Origin: Verrucomicrobiia bacterium
Lineage (GTDB): Bacteria > Verrucomicrobiota > Verrucomicrobiia > Limisphaerales > UBA11358
DNA: 57,701 bases
Reading direction: 5' to 3'
NCBI GenBank assembly: GCA_031290985.1
Contig: JARLJW010000087.1
Location: 1-57,701 of the forward strand
A program made the position numbers and the translations under genes. The notes beneath the pieces are model-generated. The model ran no database searches. It had not been told where the DNA came from and was given only the letters and a program-made list of their open reading frames with translations. The stretch's first letter is position 1. Each line of letters begins with the position of its first letter. Of this stretch, positions 34,615 through 41,766 are shown piece by piece.

Positions 34615-36030
34615 TCAGCTCTCGACCGATTCGGCCTCGTCATCCGACTTCGGCGAAGTGCCATTGTATTCATGCAGCTTGTTGCGGAGGGTCCGGATGC
34701 TCAAGTTAAGCATCTTGGCGGCGTGGGTGCGGTTGCCATTGCAGCGGTCCAGGGCGGCGAGGATGTGCCGCTTTTCCATTTCCGCGAGCGTCAGCATCTC
34801 ACCGTTGCCCTTGATGGTGGGAAGGAAATCATTGGCATTACCAGCCGGGGTTTCCGCCGCCGGGCTGATGGTCAGTCCGAGATGCTCGGGCTCGAGCATC
34901 CCGTTCTCGCCGCACAAGATCACGGCGCGTTCGACGACATTCTGCAGTTCGCGGACGTTGCCGGGCCAGTTGTGCTGGCGCAGCGTGTTTGATGCGGCAT
35001 CGGTGAAACCTTTGACATGGACGCCGTGTTTGCGGGCGAAACGGCGCATGAATTCGCCCGCCAACTCGGGGATGTCCTCGCGGCGCTCACGCAGGGGAGG
35101 CACCTGGACCGGCACCACGTTCAGCCGGAAATACAAGTCCTGCCGGAATTCCTTTTTTTCCACGCTCTGTTGCAGATCGCGGTTGGTGGTGGCGATCACC
35201 CGCACATCCACCTTGATCGTGCGGTTGCCGCCGACCCGTTCCAGTTCGCGTTCCTGCAGCACGCGGAGCAGCTTGGCCTGCACTGACGGTGAGATTTCGC
35301 TTATTTCATCGAGCAGAATCGTGCCACCGTGGGCCAGTTCGAACCGGCCCTCACGCTTGGTCATCGCACCGGTGAAGGCGCCCTTCTCATGGCCGAAAAA
35401 TTCGCTTTCAATGAGGTTCTCGGGCACGGCGGCGCAGTTTACCTTGATGAACGCCGCCTGGGCGCGCGGACTTTCACGATACAGCGCACGGGCGACCAGT
35501 TCTTTGCCCGTGCCACTTTCGCCATGGATCAAGACGGTGGCTTGCGTGCGCGCCACCTTGCGGATGAGCTGGCGCAGGTTTTCCATTGCTGGACTGCGCC
35601 CGATGAGTTCCTTCTCATCATCGTCCGACTCCTGGCTCAAAAAGTGGTTTACCTTGAGCAGTTGCGTGAATTCCTGCGCTTTCCGCAGGGTGACGGCGAT
35701 CTGCTCGGTCGAAAACGGCTTGATCAGGTAGTCAAAACAGCCGCTTTTCATGCAATCCACGGCGGATTCCACGGAACCAAAACCGGTCATCACCACGGCC
35801 AGCGGATGTTGCGGGCGCGTCTGGAGTTCCTTGAGCAATTCGATGCTTTCGCCGTCCGGCAACCGCATGTCCATGAAGATCAGGTCGAAATTGTCCCGGC
35901 TCAGGTAATCGCGTGCCGCGGCCAGCGTAGGGGCGGCGGCGACATCCAGCTTCTGCCGGCGGAGGAAATTCTCCAGGTTGCCACGGACGATGGGATCGTC
36001 TTCAAGGACAATGACTTTTTCGATGGACAT
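34615..36030 (-). CDS. NtrC-family sigma-54-dependent response regulator (FlrC/FlbD/FleR-like)
   Basis: 471 aa in three domains. The receiver (1-120) has acidic residues E10/D11/D12, phospho-acceptor D54 and the LIKPF lysine. The AAA+ domain (about 140-370) has Walker A GESGTGKE, the GAFTGA sigma-54 contact loop, and Walker B GGTILLDEI. The C-terminal Fis-type helix-turn-helix is NRTHAAKMLNLSIRTLRNKLHEYN. Such regulators activate flagellar class genes in many bacteria. It probably acts on the promoter at 34485-34500. Its partner kinase is not in the window. It starts 3 bp after the FlgN-like gene stop. Confidence 0.92.
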   Translation of the reverse strand: MSIEKVIVLEDDPIVRGNLENFLRRQKLDVAAAPTLAAARDYLSRDNFDLIFMDMRLPDGESIELLKELQTRPQHPLAVVMTGFGSVESAVDCMKSGCFDYLIKPFSTEQIAVTLRKAQEFTQLLKVNHFLSQESDDDEKELIGRSPAMENLRQLIRKVARTQATVLIHGESGTGKELVARALYRESPRAQAAFIKVNCAAVPENLIESEFFGHEKGAFTGAMTKREGRFELAHGGTILLDEISEISPSVQAKLLRVLQERELERVGGNRTIKVDVRVIATTNRDLQQSVEKKEFRQDLYFRLNVVPVQVPPLRERREDIPELAGEFMRRFARKHGVHVKGFTDAASNTLRQHNWPGNVRELQNVVERAVILCGENGMLEPEHLGLTISPAAETPAGNANDFLPTIKGNGEMLTLAEMEKRHILAALDRCNGNRTHAAKMLNLSIRTLRNKLHEYNGTSPKSDDEAESVES

Positions 36031-36033
36031 GGT

Positions 36034-36471
36034 TCAGGCGGCGGCGTGCCTTTGGTACAGGCTCGCCACAAAATTAGGCTGCTGGCTGGCGGTGGGCGGC
36101 AGTTGCGCGGCCGGCAATACGCCCCGGCGCAACATCTCCTGCTGGTTTTCGCGGTCGAGCATCAATATTCGTGGCAGCAGATTTTGTATTTCTTGGAACA
36201 AATTTTTGATTTCCCCGCAGCGTTCCCGCTCGGCGTGTGTCATTTTTTGCCAGAATTCACGGCTACCGCGTAGTTTGATTAATACCGATTCTAAACGCGG
36301 GAGCAAGCGCTTTCTCTGGTCGGAAAACTCCCCCGACTGCCACGGTTGGGGGCTGCGCAGCCGGCGGTTCTCAACTGTAAACAGCGCCAGGCACTCGTGG
36401 CAGATGTCCAGGTGGGCGCGCAGGTCGCGGGCAAACTCCACAAAAAAGTTCGGCGGGGCGGTGGGATTCAT
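36034..36471 (-). CDS. FlgN-like flagellar chaperone candidate
   Basis: 145 aa from the ATG at 36471, which overlaps the stop of the upstream TPR gene as ATGA. The protein is mostly long helices: LRAHLDICHECLALFTVENRRL and KRLLPRLESVLIKLRG, then CGEIKNLFQEIQNLLPRILMLDRENQQEML. The final 'LL..I..LDRENQ..L' helix is the pattern of FlgN, which binds hook-filament junction proteins FlgK/FlgL. Sequence identity to FlgN is low by eye; the assignment is supported by its setting between flagellar genes. The tail (PAAQLPPTASQQP) is disordered. Confidence 0.5.
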   Translation of the reverse strand: MNPTAPPNFFVEFARDLRAHLDICHECLALFTVENRRLRSPQPWQSGEFSDQRKRLLPRLESVLIKLRGSREFWQKMTHAERERCGEIKNLFQEIQNLLPRILMLDRENQQEMLRRGVLPAAQLPPTASQQPNFVASLYQRHAAA

Positions 36472-37730
36472 CGTTGGGAAAGGTTGGAGCCGGTTTTCGG
36501 GTCCGGGTTGACCGTGGTTTTCGGGCGGGTGAATTCCTCCACCCGGTTCTGGAATTGCAGGAAATTCAGCCGCCATTGCGCCATGTCCGCCACGGCTCGG
36601 AGGCCCGGTGCGGCGTTGGTTCCCAATGTTGGCGCGGCATTGGTGATTGAGCGGTAGGCCACGATGGCATTGGATGGCTGCAATAATTTCTCGTAAGTGA
36701 TGCCCACCTGGTAATTCACCGGCAACTGCCATGCTGGCGAGGGGTCGAGCTTGGCCAGCGTCAGGTAAACTTCAAGCGCCTTCACATAATCGCCCTCCTG
36801 GTAAAGCTGGTTGCCGATTTCGTTGCCCACGCGCTGCTGCCAGTACGTCCAGACCTCGGGATGATCCTTTGTCTTTTCACGTTCCTCCTTCAAAAAGATC
36901 ATCACCTGCTGCAGGGCTTCGCCATTGCGGTTCTGGCCCTTCAATGCCTGCGCCAGGTGATAGCGCATCTCCGGCTCCTCCGGCGCATCGGCATGACGCA
37001 ACAAAAAGTCCTGCGCTTGCGTGGCCGCCTCCGCATGCCGGTTCAGCGCCTCCAGGGAACGCACCAGCCGGAATTGGATCTGGGCCATGTTGAGTTCCGG
37101 TGCCTCCTGCTTCATCAATCGCCCGTAATATTCCGCCGCCTCGGCATATTTGCCGATCAAGTAATGCGTTTCGGCGATCTCCACCTGCGCCTGCAACACC
37201 AGCCGCTTGTAATAAGGCATCTGCTCGTTCTTCATCGAGAGTGCGGTGGTCATCACGCTGTAAAACTTCGCCAGCGCCAGTTGGTTCATGCCCATCGAGC
37301 GGAATACCTGGCCCTGATGCAGGTAGATTTCCGGCAGGCGGATGTCGCCCGACCAGCGTTGGGAATACTGGGTGAAGATGGCTTGCGCGCGCGGCAGATC
37401 GTCTTCCGCCTGGACCGCCTCGCCCAGCTCGAACAAGGCGGTTTTTTGCATCTCATCCGGCACATCCTCGGACAGCAACAACAGGAAGTTCTTTTCCGCC
37501 TGCGGGTAATCGTGCGTGCTGGCGGCAAATCGGGCCGTGGACAGGGCAAATTTCAAATGTTCCTGCCTTTTGATGGCGGTGGAATTTGTATCCGCCGGGG
37601 AAAATTCCGGCAACAGGGCCGGGCCGTTGGATTCCTGCGCGATAACTGTGGCGGTCAGGCCAAAAAACGTCAGCGCCGCCAGGAATCCCGCCCGGCAGAT
37701 GGCGCTCCATTGCTGGTTTGGCCCGGTCAT
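36468..37730 (-). CDS. Secreted TPR-repeat protein
   Basis: 420 aa with a signal peptide (about 1-31, ending TVIAQ). At least six TPR-like helix pairs follow ('HDYPQAEKNFLLLLSEDVPDEMQKTALFELG', 'GKYAEAAEYYGRLMKQ', 'GDYVKALEVYLTLAKLDPS', 'LLQPSNAIVAYRSITNA'). It looks like a periplasmic scaffold of the YbgF/BamD type. It is coupled by ATGA overlaps to the secreted protein upstream and the FlgN-like gene downstream. A motility role (for example a stator or ring accessory) is plausible from context only. Confidence 0.7.
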   Translation of the reverse strand: MTGPNQQWSAICRAGFLAALTFFGLTATVIAQESNGPALLPEFSPADTNSTAIKRQEHLKFALSTARFAASTHDYPQAEKNFLLLLSEDVPDEMQKTALFELGEAVQAEDDLPRAQAIFTQYSQRWSGDIRLPEIYLHQGQVFRSMGMNQLALAKFYSVMTTALSMKNEQMPYYKRLVLQAQVEIAETHYLIGKYAEAAEYYGRLMKQEAPELNMAQIQFRLVRSLEALNRHAEAATQAQDFLLRHADAPEEPEMRYHLAQALKGQNRNGEALQQVMIFLKEEREKTKDHPEVWTYWQQRVGNEIGNQLYQEGDYVKALEVYLTLAKLDPSPAWQLPVNYQVGITYEKLLQPSNAIVAYRSITNAAPTLGTNAAPGLRAVADMAQWRLNFLQFQNRVEEFTRPKTTVNPDPKTGSNLSQR

Positions 37731-38248
37731 TTGACGATGTATTCCGCGTGGCTCGATTTATCCGGTTGTGCGAACGGTGGGATGAAACCGATACGGAAGG
37801 GGGCGGGGACCGCCATCCCGTTGGTTTCCAGGACCAGCGGTTGAAAATACGTTGCCAGGATTTGCGGCGTGATTCCCAGGCCGTCTGGCGAAGGCAAGGG
37901 GAACATGGACGTGCCATTTGGAACATCCAGCGGATTGTCCGGGCCCATGGCAATGGGCCCCGTGTAGTTTGGGCCATAACCGCCGGCGGAATTGACCACC
38001 GTTTCGGTCGTGTTTGTATTAAATGGCTTGATATCCGGACAGTTGGTGTCGGTTGCGGTCACCTGCGTGGATGTTGTAATGGTCATCGCCGACAATGGCT
38101 TTGAGCTTTTCATGGCCAGCATCCGTAATGCCGGCGGCCCCGTCAGCGGCAGGTACGGGATTCCCGCCCGTGCCACCGTGGCGACGACGGCACCCAAAAT
38201 CATGGCTTTGATGAGACCAGCCTCGCTTGCTCCACGTTTGTTCTTCAT
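37727..38248 (-). CDS. Hypothetical secreted protein
   Basis: 173 aa from the ATG at 38248 (MKNKRGASEAG); an earlier ATG at 38266 gives six more residues. A hydrophobic stretch (about 11-32, GLIKAMILGAVVATVARAGIPYLPL) could be a signal peptide or type-IV-pilin-like segment. The rest is Thr/Asn/Pro-rich, with no recognised domain. The gene heads the small operon that ends with the sigma-54 activator and overlaps the TPR gene by ATGA. Function unknown. Confidence 0.6.
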   Translation of the reverse strand: MKNKRGASEAGLIKAMILGAVVATVARAGIPYLPLTGPPALRMLAMKSSKPLSAMTITTSTQVTATDTNCPDIKPFNTNTTETVVNSAGGYGPNYTGPIAMGPDNPLDVPNGTSMFPLPSPDGLGITPQILATYFQPLVLETNGMAVPAPFRIGFIPPFAQPDKSSHAEYIVK

Positions 38249-38369
38249 AGTCGGGCGGTATGTCACGCCACTGTGTCATCGGAACATTTCGCGTCCCCTT
38301 TAGGAAAAATTTACCTACCTGAAGAATTATTTTATTCAAGTTCAAGCCGCCACGTTTACCGCCGATACC

Positions 38370-39305
38370 ATGACAGTTTTGAAGAACCAATTTACCGCGC
38401 AAGTGGCGACGCAACCATCCATCAGCCGGCTCAACACCAATGAGATACACTCGCAACTCGCGCGTTGTCCGTCGCTGCCGTCGCTCGGCAGCATCAACAA
38501 GGCGTTACAGGGACTGCTCGTTACCGAATCGCGGTACACCGCGCAGATCGCCGAAATCATCCGGCGCGACCCCAGCCTTACGTCGCGCCTGCTGCGGTTG
38601 GTCAACTCCGTCTACTACGGGCTCAACACCCCCATCAACAGCATCGAGGAGGCCGTCTTCTACCTCGGGGTCCGACAGATCCGGCAACTCGCCATGGTCA
38701 CGCCGGTGATCGAGGATTTTCAACGCCTCACCAAGCAATGCAGTTTCCCCTGGCGCGAATTTTGGCAGCACTGCATCGGCACCGCCATCATGACGCGCGA
38801 AGTCACCAACAGCGTCCCTGGTCCGACCGATGACACCGACTACGTCGCCGGTCTCGTCCACGACATCGGCAAAATAGTCATGGCTTGGAGCTTCCCCGAC
38901 CACTTTTCCGAGATCCATCGTCGCGCCCAGGCTGGTACGCAACCCCTTTCCATCATTGAAGAGGAAATCCTTGGCGTGGACCACTCCGAACTCGGTGCGC
39001 TCTATCTCGAACGCCATCGCCTGCCGGAACTCATGGTCTACTCTGCACGCTACCATCATACCCCCGAGAAGGCCCCGCAGTACCGCCATCTCGTCACCGC
39101 CGTGCATGTCGCCGACCTCCTGTTGCGCAGCGAAGGCATCGGCAACAGCGGCGATTACGTTCCGGTCACGCGCGAACACTGTTTCTCCGCGCCCGTCTGG
39201 AACCTGCTGCTTGCCAACACGCCGGCCGTCGAACACGCGTTGACCAAGGCCGCCGTCTCCCGCACGCTCGAACAGATACCCGTCATGCTCGAAGGCATGG
39301 TTTGA
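38370..39305 (+). CDS. HDOD-domain signalling protein
   Basis: 311 aa. The HDOD domain spans about 30-230 (LPSLGSINKALQGLLVTESRYTAQIAEIIRRDPSLTSRLLRLVNSVYYG; 'SIEEAVFYLGVRQIRQLAMV'; 'YVAGLVHDIGKIVM'). The HD pair in 'LVHDIGK' is retained although HDOD proteins usually lack phosphodiesterase activity. Such proteins regulate motility, chemotaxis or development in several phyla. It is transcribed away from the flagellar-linked group, with 121 bp between the divergent starts. Confidence 0.88.
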   Translation: MTVLKNQFTAQVATQPSISRLNTNEIHSQLARCPSLPSLGSINKALQGLLVTESRYTAQIAEIIRRDPSLTSRLLRLVNSVYYGLNTPINSIEEAVFYLGVRQIRQLAMVTPVIEDFQRLTKQCSFPWREFWQHCIGTAIMTREVTNSVPGPTDDTDYVAGLVHDIGKIVMAWSFPDHFSEIHRRAQAGTQPLSIIEEEILGVDHSELGALYLERHRLPELMVYSARYHHTPEKAPQYRHLVTAVHVADLLLRSEGIGNSGDYVPVTREHCFSAPVWNLLLANTPAVEHALTKAAVSRTLEQIPVMLEGMV

Positions 39306-39331
39306 TCATTCATCGTTGGCAGGGTCCGGGC

Positions 39332-40189
39332 TTAAGCCGCTTGCGGAGCTAAATTTCTTCGCCCGGTTCGCGCTGTGCTTTCCCACGCGATGATCGCCCG
39401 TTTGCGCTCCAATCCCCAATGATAACCGCCCAGCACGCCCGTCTCCCGGATCACACGATGGCACGGGATGAGGTAGGCGAGGGGATTCTGGCCGACCGCC
39501 GTCCCCACCGCTCGTGACGCCGCCGGCCGGCCGATCCCTTCCGCCAGCCGCCCGTAACTCGTCAGCGCACCCGGCTGGATTTGCAACAGCGCCCGCCACA
39601 CCCGCACTTGGAACGCCGTCCCGCGCACAAATGTTCGCAAGGCCGGTCGTGCTTGGGAAATATCCGGCCGCGCAAATATCTTCGCTGCCAGCCGCGCCAT
39701 CGCTCCGTCATCGCGCTTCAACATCGCTTCCGGCCAGTCCGTTTGCAGTTCCGCCACGGCCGGCTTTTCATGTTCTACAAACGCCAGCCGGCAGATGCCC
39801 CGTGGACTTTCCGCGACGAGACATTTTCCAAACGGACTCCCGGCGAGGCCGTAGGTGATCGTCCAGCCCGCCCCGCCGGCCTTCAATTCCCCGGGCGACG
39901 CCGCTTCGAGGCTCACGCACAAATCATGCAGCCGCCCTGGCCCGGAGAGTCCCGCCCCCAGTGCGACTTCCAGCACCGGCGCACCGGCGCGGAGCAACTG
40001 TTTTGCATGCGCCAGCGTCAGGCATTGCAGGAAATCCTTCGGCGTCACCCCCGCCCACGTCGCGAACAGGCGGTGAAAATGCGACTGGCTCAGCCCCGCG
40101 TGCGCCGCCAGCATCGCCAGGTCCGGCTGCTCGCCGTGGTGTTCATCCAAAAAGCGGATGACCGCCGCGATGCGCTCGTAGTCATTCAT
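39332..40189 (-). CDS. AraC-type regulator fused to O6-methylguanine-DNA methyltransferase (Ada-like)
   Basis: 285 aa from the ATG at 40189 (MNDYERIAAV). Residues about 1-100 form an AraC-type DNA-binding domain (LAMLAAHAGLSQSHFHRLFATWAGVTPKDFLQCL). The C-terminal part is MGMT, with the active-site PCHR (in 'AYLIPCHRVIRETG') and the following GYHWGLERK. The methyl-accepting Cys takes alkyl groups from O6-methylguanine. The N-terminal zinc/Cys methylphosphotriester domain of full Ada is absent, so it is a two-domain variant. It probably repairs alkylation damage and may self-regulate. Confidence 0.9.
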   Translation of the reverse strand: MNDYERIAAVIRFLDEHHGEQPDLAMLAAHAGLSQSHFHRLFATWAGVTPKDFLQCLTLAHAKQLLRAGAPVLEVALGAGLSGPGRLHDLCVSLEAASPGELKAGGAGWTITYGLAGSPFGKCLVAESPRGICRLAFVEHEKPAVAELQTDWPEAMLKRDDGAMARLAAKIFARPDISQARPALRTFVRGTAFQVRVWRALLQIQPGALTSYGRLAEGIGRPAASRAVGTAVGQNPLAYLIPCHRVIRETGVLGGYHWGLERKRAIIAWESTARTGRRNLAPQAA

Positions 40190-40255
40190 GTGTTCACCTT
40201 GCCACGCCTCACCGCCGGCTCCCACCCGATTCTTGCGGTGATTTTCGACACTGTC

Positions 40256-41497
40256 TCATAATGGATGTCTATCATGGACCAATTCCACGCTATTTTCCGC
40301 GAGCCGTTGGTTGAGGATCCCGATATGTGCACGATCCCGGGTTTCCACCGTGCACAATACATGCACCCGCGAAAGGTCCGGGCCTGCGAAAGTCCGGTTG
40401 TGTACGATTTCCGTCACGTTCACACCCGCATCCGCCAGCACGGACGACAGATGCGCCAAGCTGCCCGGGCGGTCGTTCAGCAGCACGTCAAAACGATAGA
40501 TCCGTCCATCCGCCGCCAGTCCGCGCTCGACCACCCGGCTGTGCGCCAGCGGATCAATGTTCCCGCCCGTCAACAGCAGCACCACCTTCTTGCCTGCAAG
40601 TTCCGGCAGATGCCCGTTCAGCAATGCCGCCAATCCCGCCGCACCCGCGCCCTCAATGATGCACTTCTCCAGTTCTGCCAGCCGCAAGATCGCCAGCGCC
40701 AGTTCCTCTTCCGAAACCTGCACCAGCCGGTGGACCAATGGCCGTGCGATAGCCAGCGCGTTGCGTCCCGCTTCCGCCACCGCCAAACCGTCCGCCAATG
40801 TGAACTTTGTCGGCACCCGCACCGGTGCCCCCGCCGCCAGTCCGGCGGCAAAACACGCCGCGTTCGCCGGCTCCACGCCGATGATCTGCAACTCCGGTTT
40901 CAGTGTGTGCCACACCGTCGCGACCCCCGCCAGCAAGCCGCCGCCGCCCACCGGCACCAGCACCGCCTCTGCATCCGGCACCTGTTCAAGGATTTCAAAC
41001 GCCAGCGTCCCTTGCCCCGCGATCACCTGTGGATCATCGAACGGATGGATGTACTTCAGCCGCCGCTCCTCCGCCAGACGGTTCGCCTCGCCCCGCGCCT
41101 CGTCAAACGTGTCACCATGCAAAATCACCGTCGCGCCGAACTGCCGGCAACGCGCCACCTTCACCAGCGGCGCAAATCTCGGCATAACGACCGTCACCGG
41201 CACGTCCAGTGCGCGCCCATGCCACGCCAGTCCCAGCGCGTGATTTCCTGCCGATGCCGCGATCGCTCCCGTGCGTGCCTGCTCCGGCGACAACTGGGCC
41301 AGCGCATTGCGTGCCCCGCGCTCCTTGAAACTCCCTGTGCGCTGGAGAAACTCCTGTTTGCAGAAAATACGCGCCCCCGTCAACTCGCTCAGTGCCGCCG
41401 ACTCCGTGCATTGCGTCACGTGGACCGCGCCGTTCAGGCGTGCCCGCGCCGCCACGACTTCCGCCAGCGATACCGGTGGGTTCGATTCATTTTTCAT
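40256..41497 (-). CDS. ilvA: Threonine dehydratase (threonine ammonia-lyase) with ACT domain
   Basis: 413 aa from the ATG at 41497. It is a PLP fold-type II enzyme with lysine K58 (RTGSFKERGA), the phosphate-binding loop VPVGGGGLLAG and a C-terminal ACT domain (about 335-410, FDVLLNDRPGSLAHLSSVLADAGVNV). It deaminates threonine to 2-oxobutyrate, the first step of isoleucine synthesis. The length is that of the short TdcB/IlvA class with one ACT domain. The 5' region carries a leader with Ile codons, attenuator hairpins and a terminator (41526-41633), so expression appears tied to Ile-tRNA charging. This supports a biosynthetic rather than catabolic role. Confidence 0.93.
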   Translation of the reverse strand: MKNESNPPVSLAEVVAARARLNGAVHVTQCTESAALSELTGARIFCKQEFLQRTGSFKERGARNALAQLSPEQARTGAIAASAGNHALGLAWHGRALDVPVTVVMPRFAPLVKVARCRQFGATVILHGDTFDEARGEANRLAEERRLKYIHPFDDPQVIAGQGTLAFEILEQVPDAEAVLVPVGGGGLLAGVATVWHTLKPELQIIGVEPANAACFAAGLAAGAPVRVPTKFTLADGLAVAEAGRNALAIARPLVHRLVQVSEEELALAILRLAELEKCIIEGAGAAGLAALLNGHLPELAGKKVVLLLTGGNIDPLAHSRVVERGLAADGRIYRFDVLLNDRPGSLAHLSSVLADAGVNVTEIVHNRTFAGPDLSRVHVLCTVETRDRAHIGILNQRLAENSVELVHDRHPL

Positions 41498-41525
41498 AGG
41501 TTTGATTTTTAAGTGCTGTTTAAGG

Positions 41526-41558
41526 GAATAAAAAAGCCCCGGGGAAACCCGGGGCTTT
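41526..41558 (-). terminator. Rho-independent terminator in the ilvA leader (attenuator segment 3:4)
   Basis: On the minus strand an 11-bp perfect stem (AAAGCCCCGGG/CCCGGGGCTTT, 41533-41558, 4-base loop) is followed by TTTTTTATT. It lies between the ilvA leader peptide and the ilvA start, so it must act as a conditional terminator for ilvA itself, not the end of the upstream gene. Confidence 0.88.
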
Positions 41559-41612
41559 GGATGAAAACTGCGTAAAATCGGCGCGCGTCTATCCAAGCCC
41601 CAAGGTGGGGCT
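41548..41612 (-). promoter_or_regulatory. ilvA attenuator: alternative hairpins
   Basis: In minus-strand order, segment 1 is AGCCCC (41607-41612), segment 2 is GGGGCTTGG (41593-41601), segment 3 is CCAAAGCCCCGGG (41548-41560) and segment 4 is CCCGGGGCTTT (41533-41543). 1 pairs with 2, 2 pairs with 3 (antiterminator GGGGCTT..GG with CC..AAGCCCC), and 3 pairs with 4 (terminator). Segment 1 overlaps the end of the leader-peptide gene. Stalling at its Ile codons would mask segment 1, free segment 2 and prevent the terminator. Confidence 0.82.
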
Positions 41613-41633
41613 GATAATGATCGAGATGATCAT
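41589..41633 (-). CDS. ilvA leader peptide, MIISIIISPTLGLG (14 aa)
   Basis: A short open frame ATG...TAG reads M-I-I-S-I-I-I-S-P-T-L-G-L-G: five of 14 residues are Ile, with one Thr and two Leu. Its last codons form attenuator segment 1, the arrangement of classical ilv leader peptides. Ribosome stalling at the Ile block when charged Ile-tRNA is scarce would favour read-through into ilvA. No strong SD is visible, which is common in this window. Function inferred from sequence and position. Confidence 0.8.
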   Translation of the reverse strand: MIISIIISPTLGLG

Positions 41634-41666
41634 GTGGGATGACGCCAGATTAGACATTGCGATTAA

Positions 41667-41696
41667 ATAATTAGCCCTGGAATCGCTCGCTGTCAA
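41667..41696 (-). promoter_or_regulatory. Sigma-70-type promoter for the ilvA leader
   Basis: A perfect -35 TTGACA (41691-41696, minus strand) is followed after an 18-bp spacer by AATTAT (41667-41672). The predicted start near 41660 would give a leader of about 27 bases before the leader peptide ATG. This fits a leader-attenuator transcript. Confidence 0.6.
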
Positions 41697-41766
41697 GCCG
41701 CCGTCTGATAGCTGGCATATCTTGGTTTACCGCCACGTCGCGCAAACGATACATCTCCGCCGCGAC

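Noticed and set aside
38357..38364. GCCGATAC, resembling the sigma-28 -10 element, before the HDOD gene
   Set aside because: It lies six bases before the ATG and has no TAAA -35 partner at the right distance.
39332..40189. Full-length Ada protein
   Set aside because: Only the AraC-type and MGMT domains are present; the N-terminal Cys4 zinc domain is missing and there is no room for it before the start.
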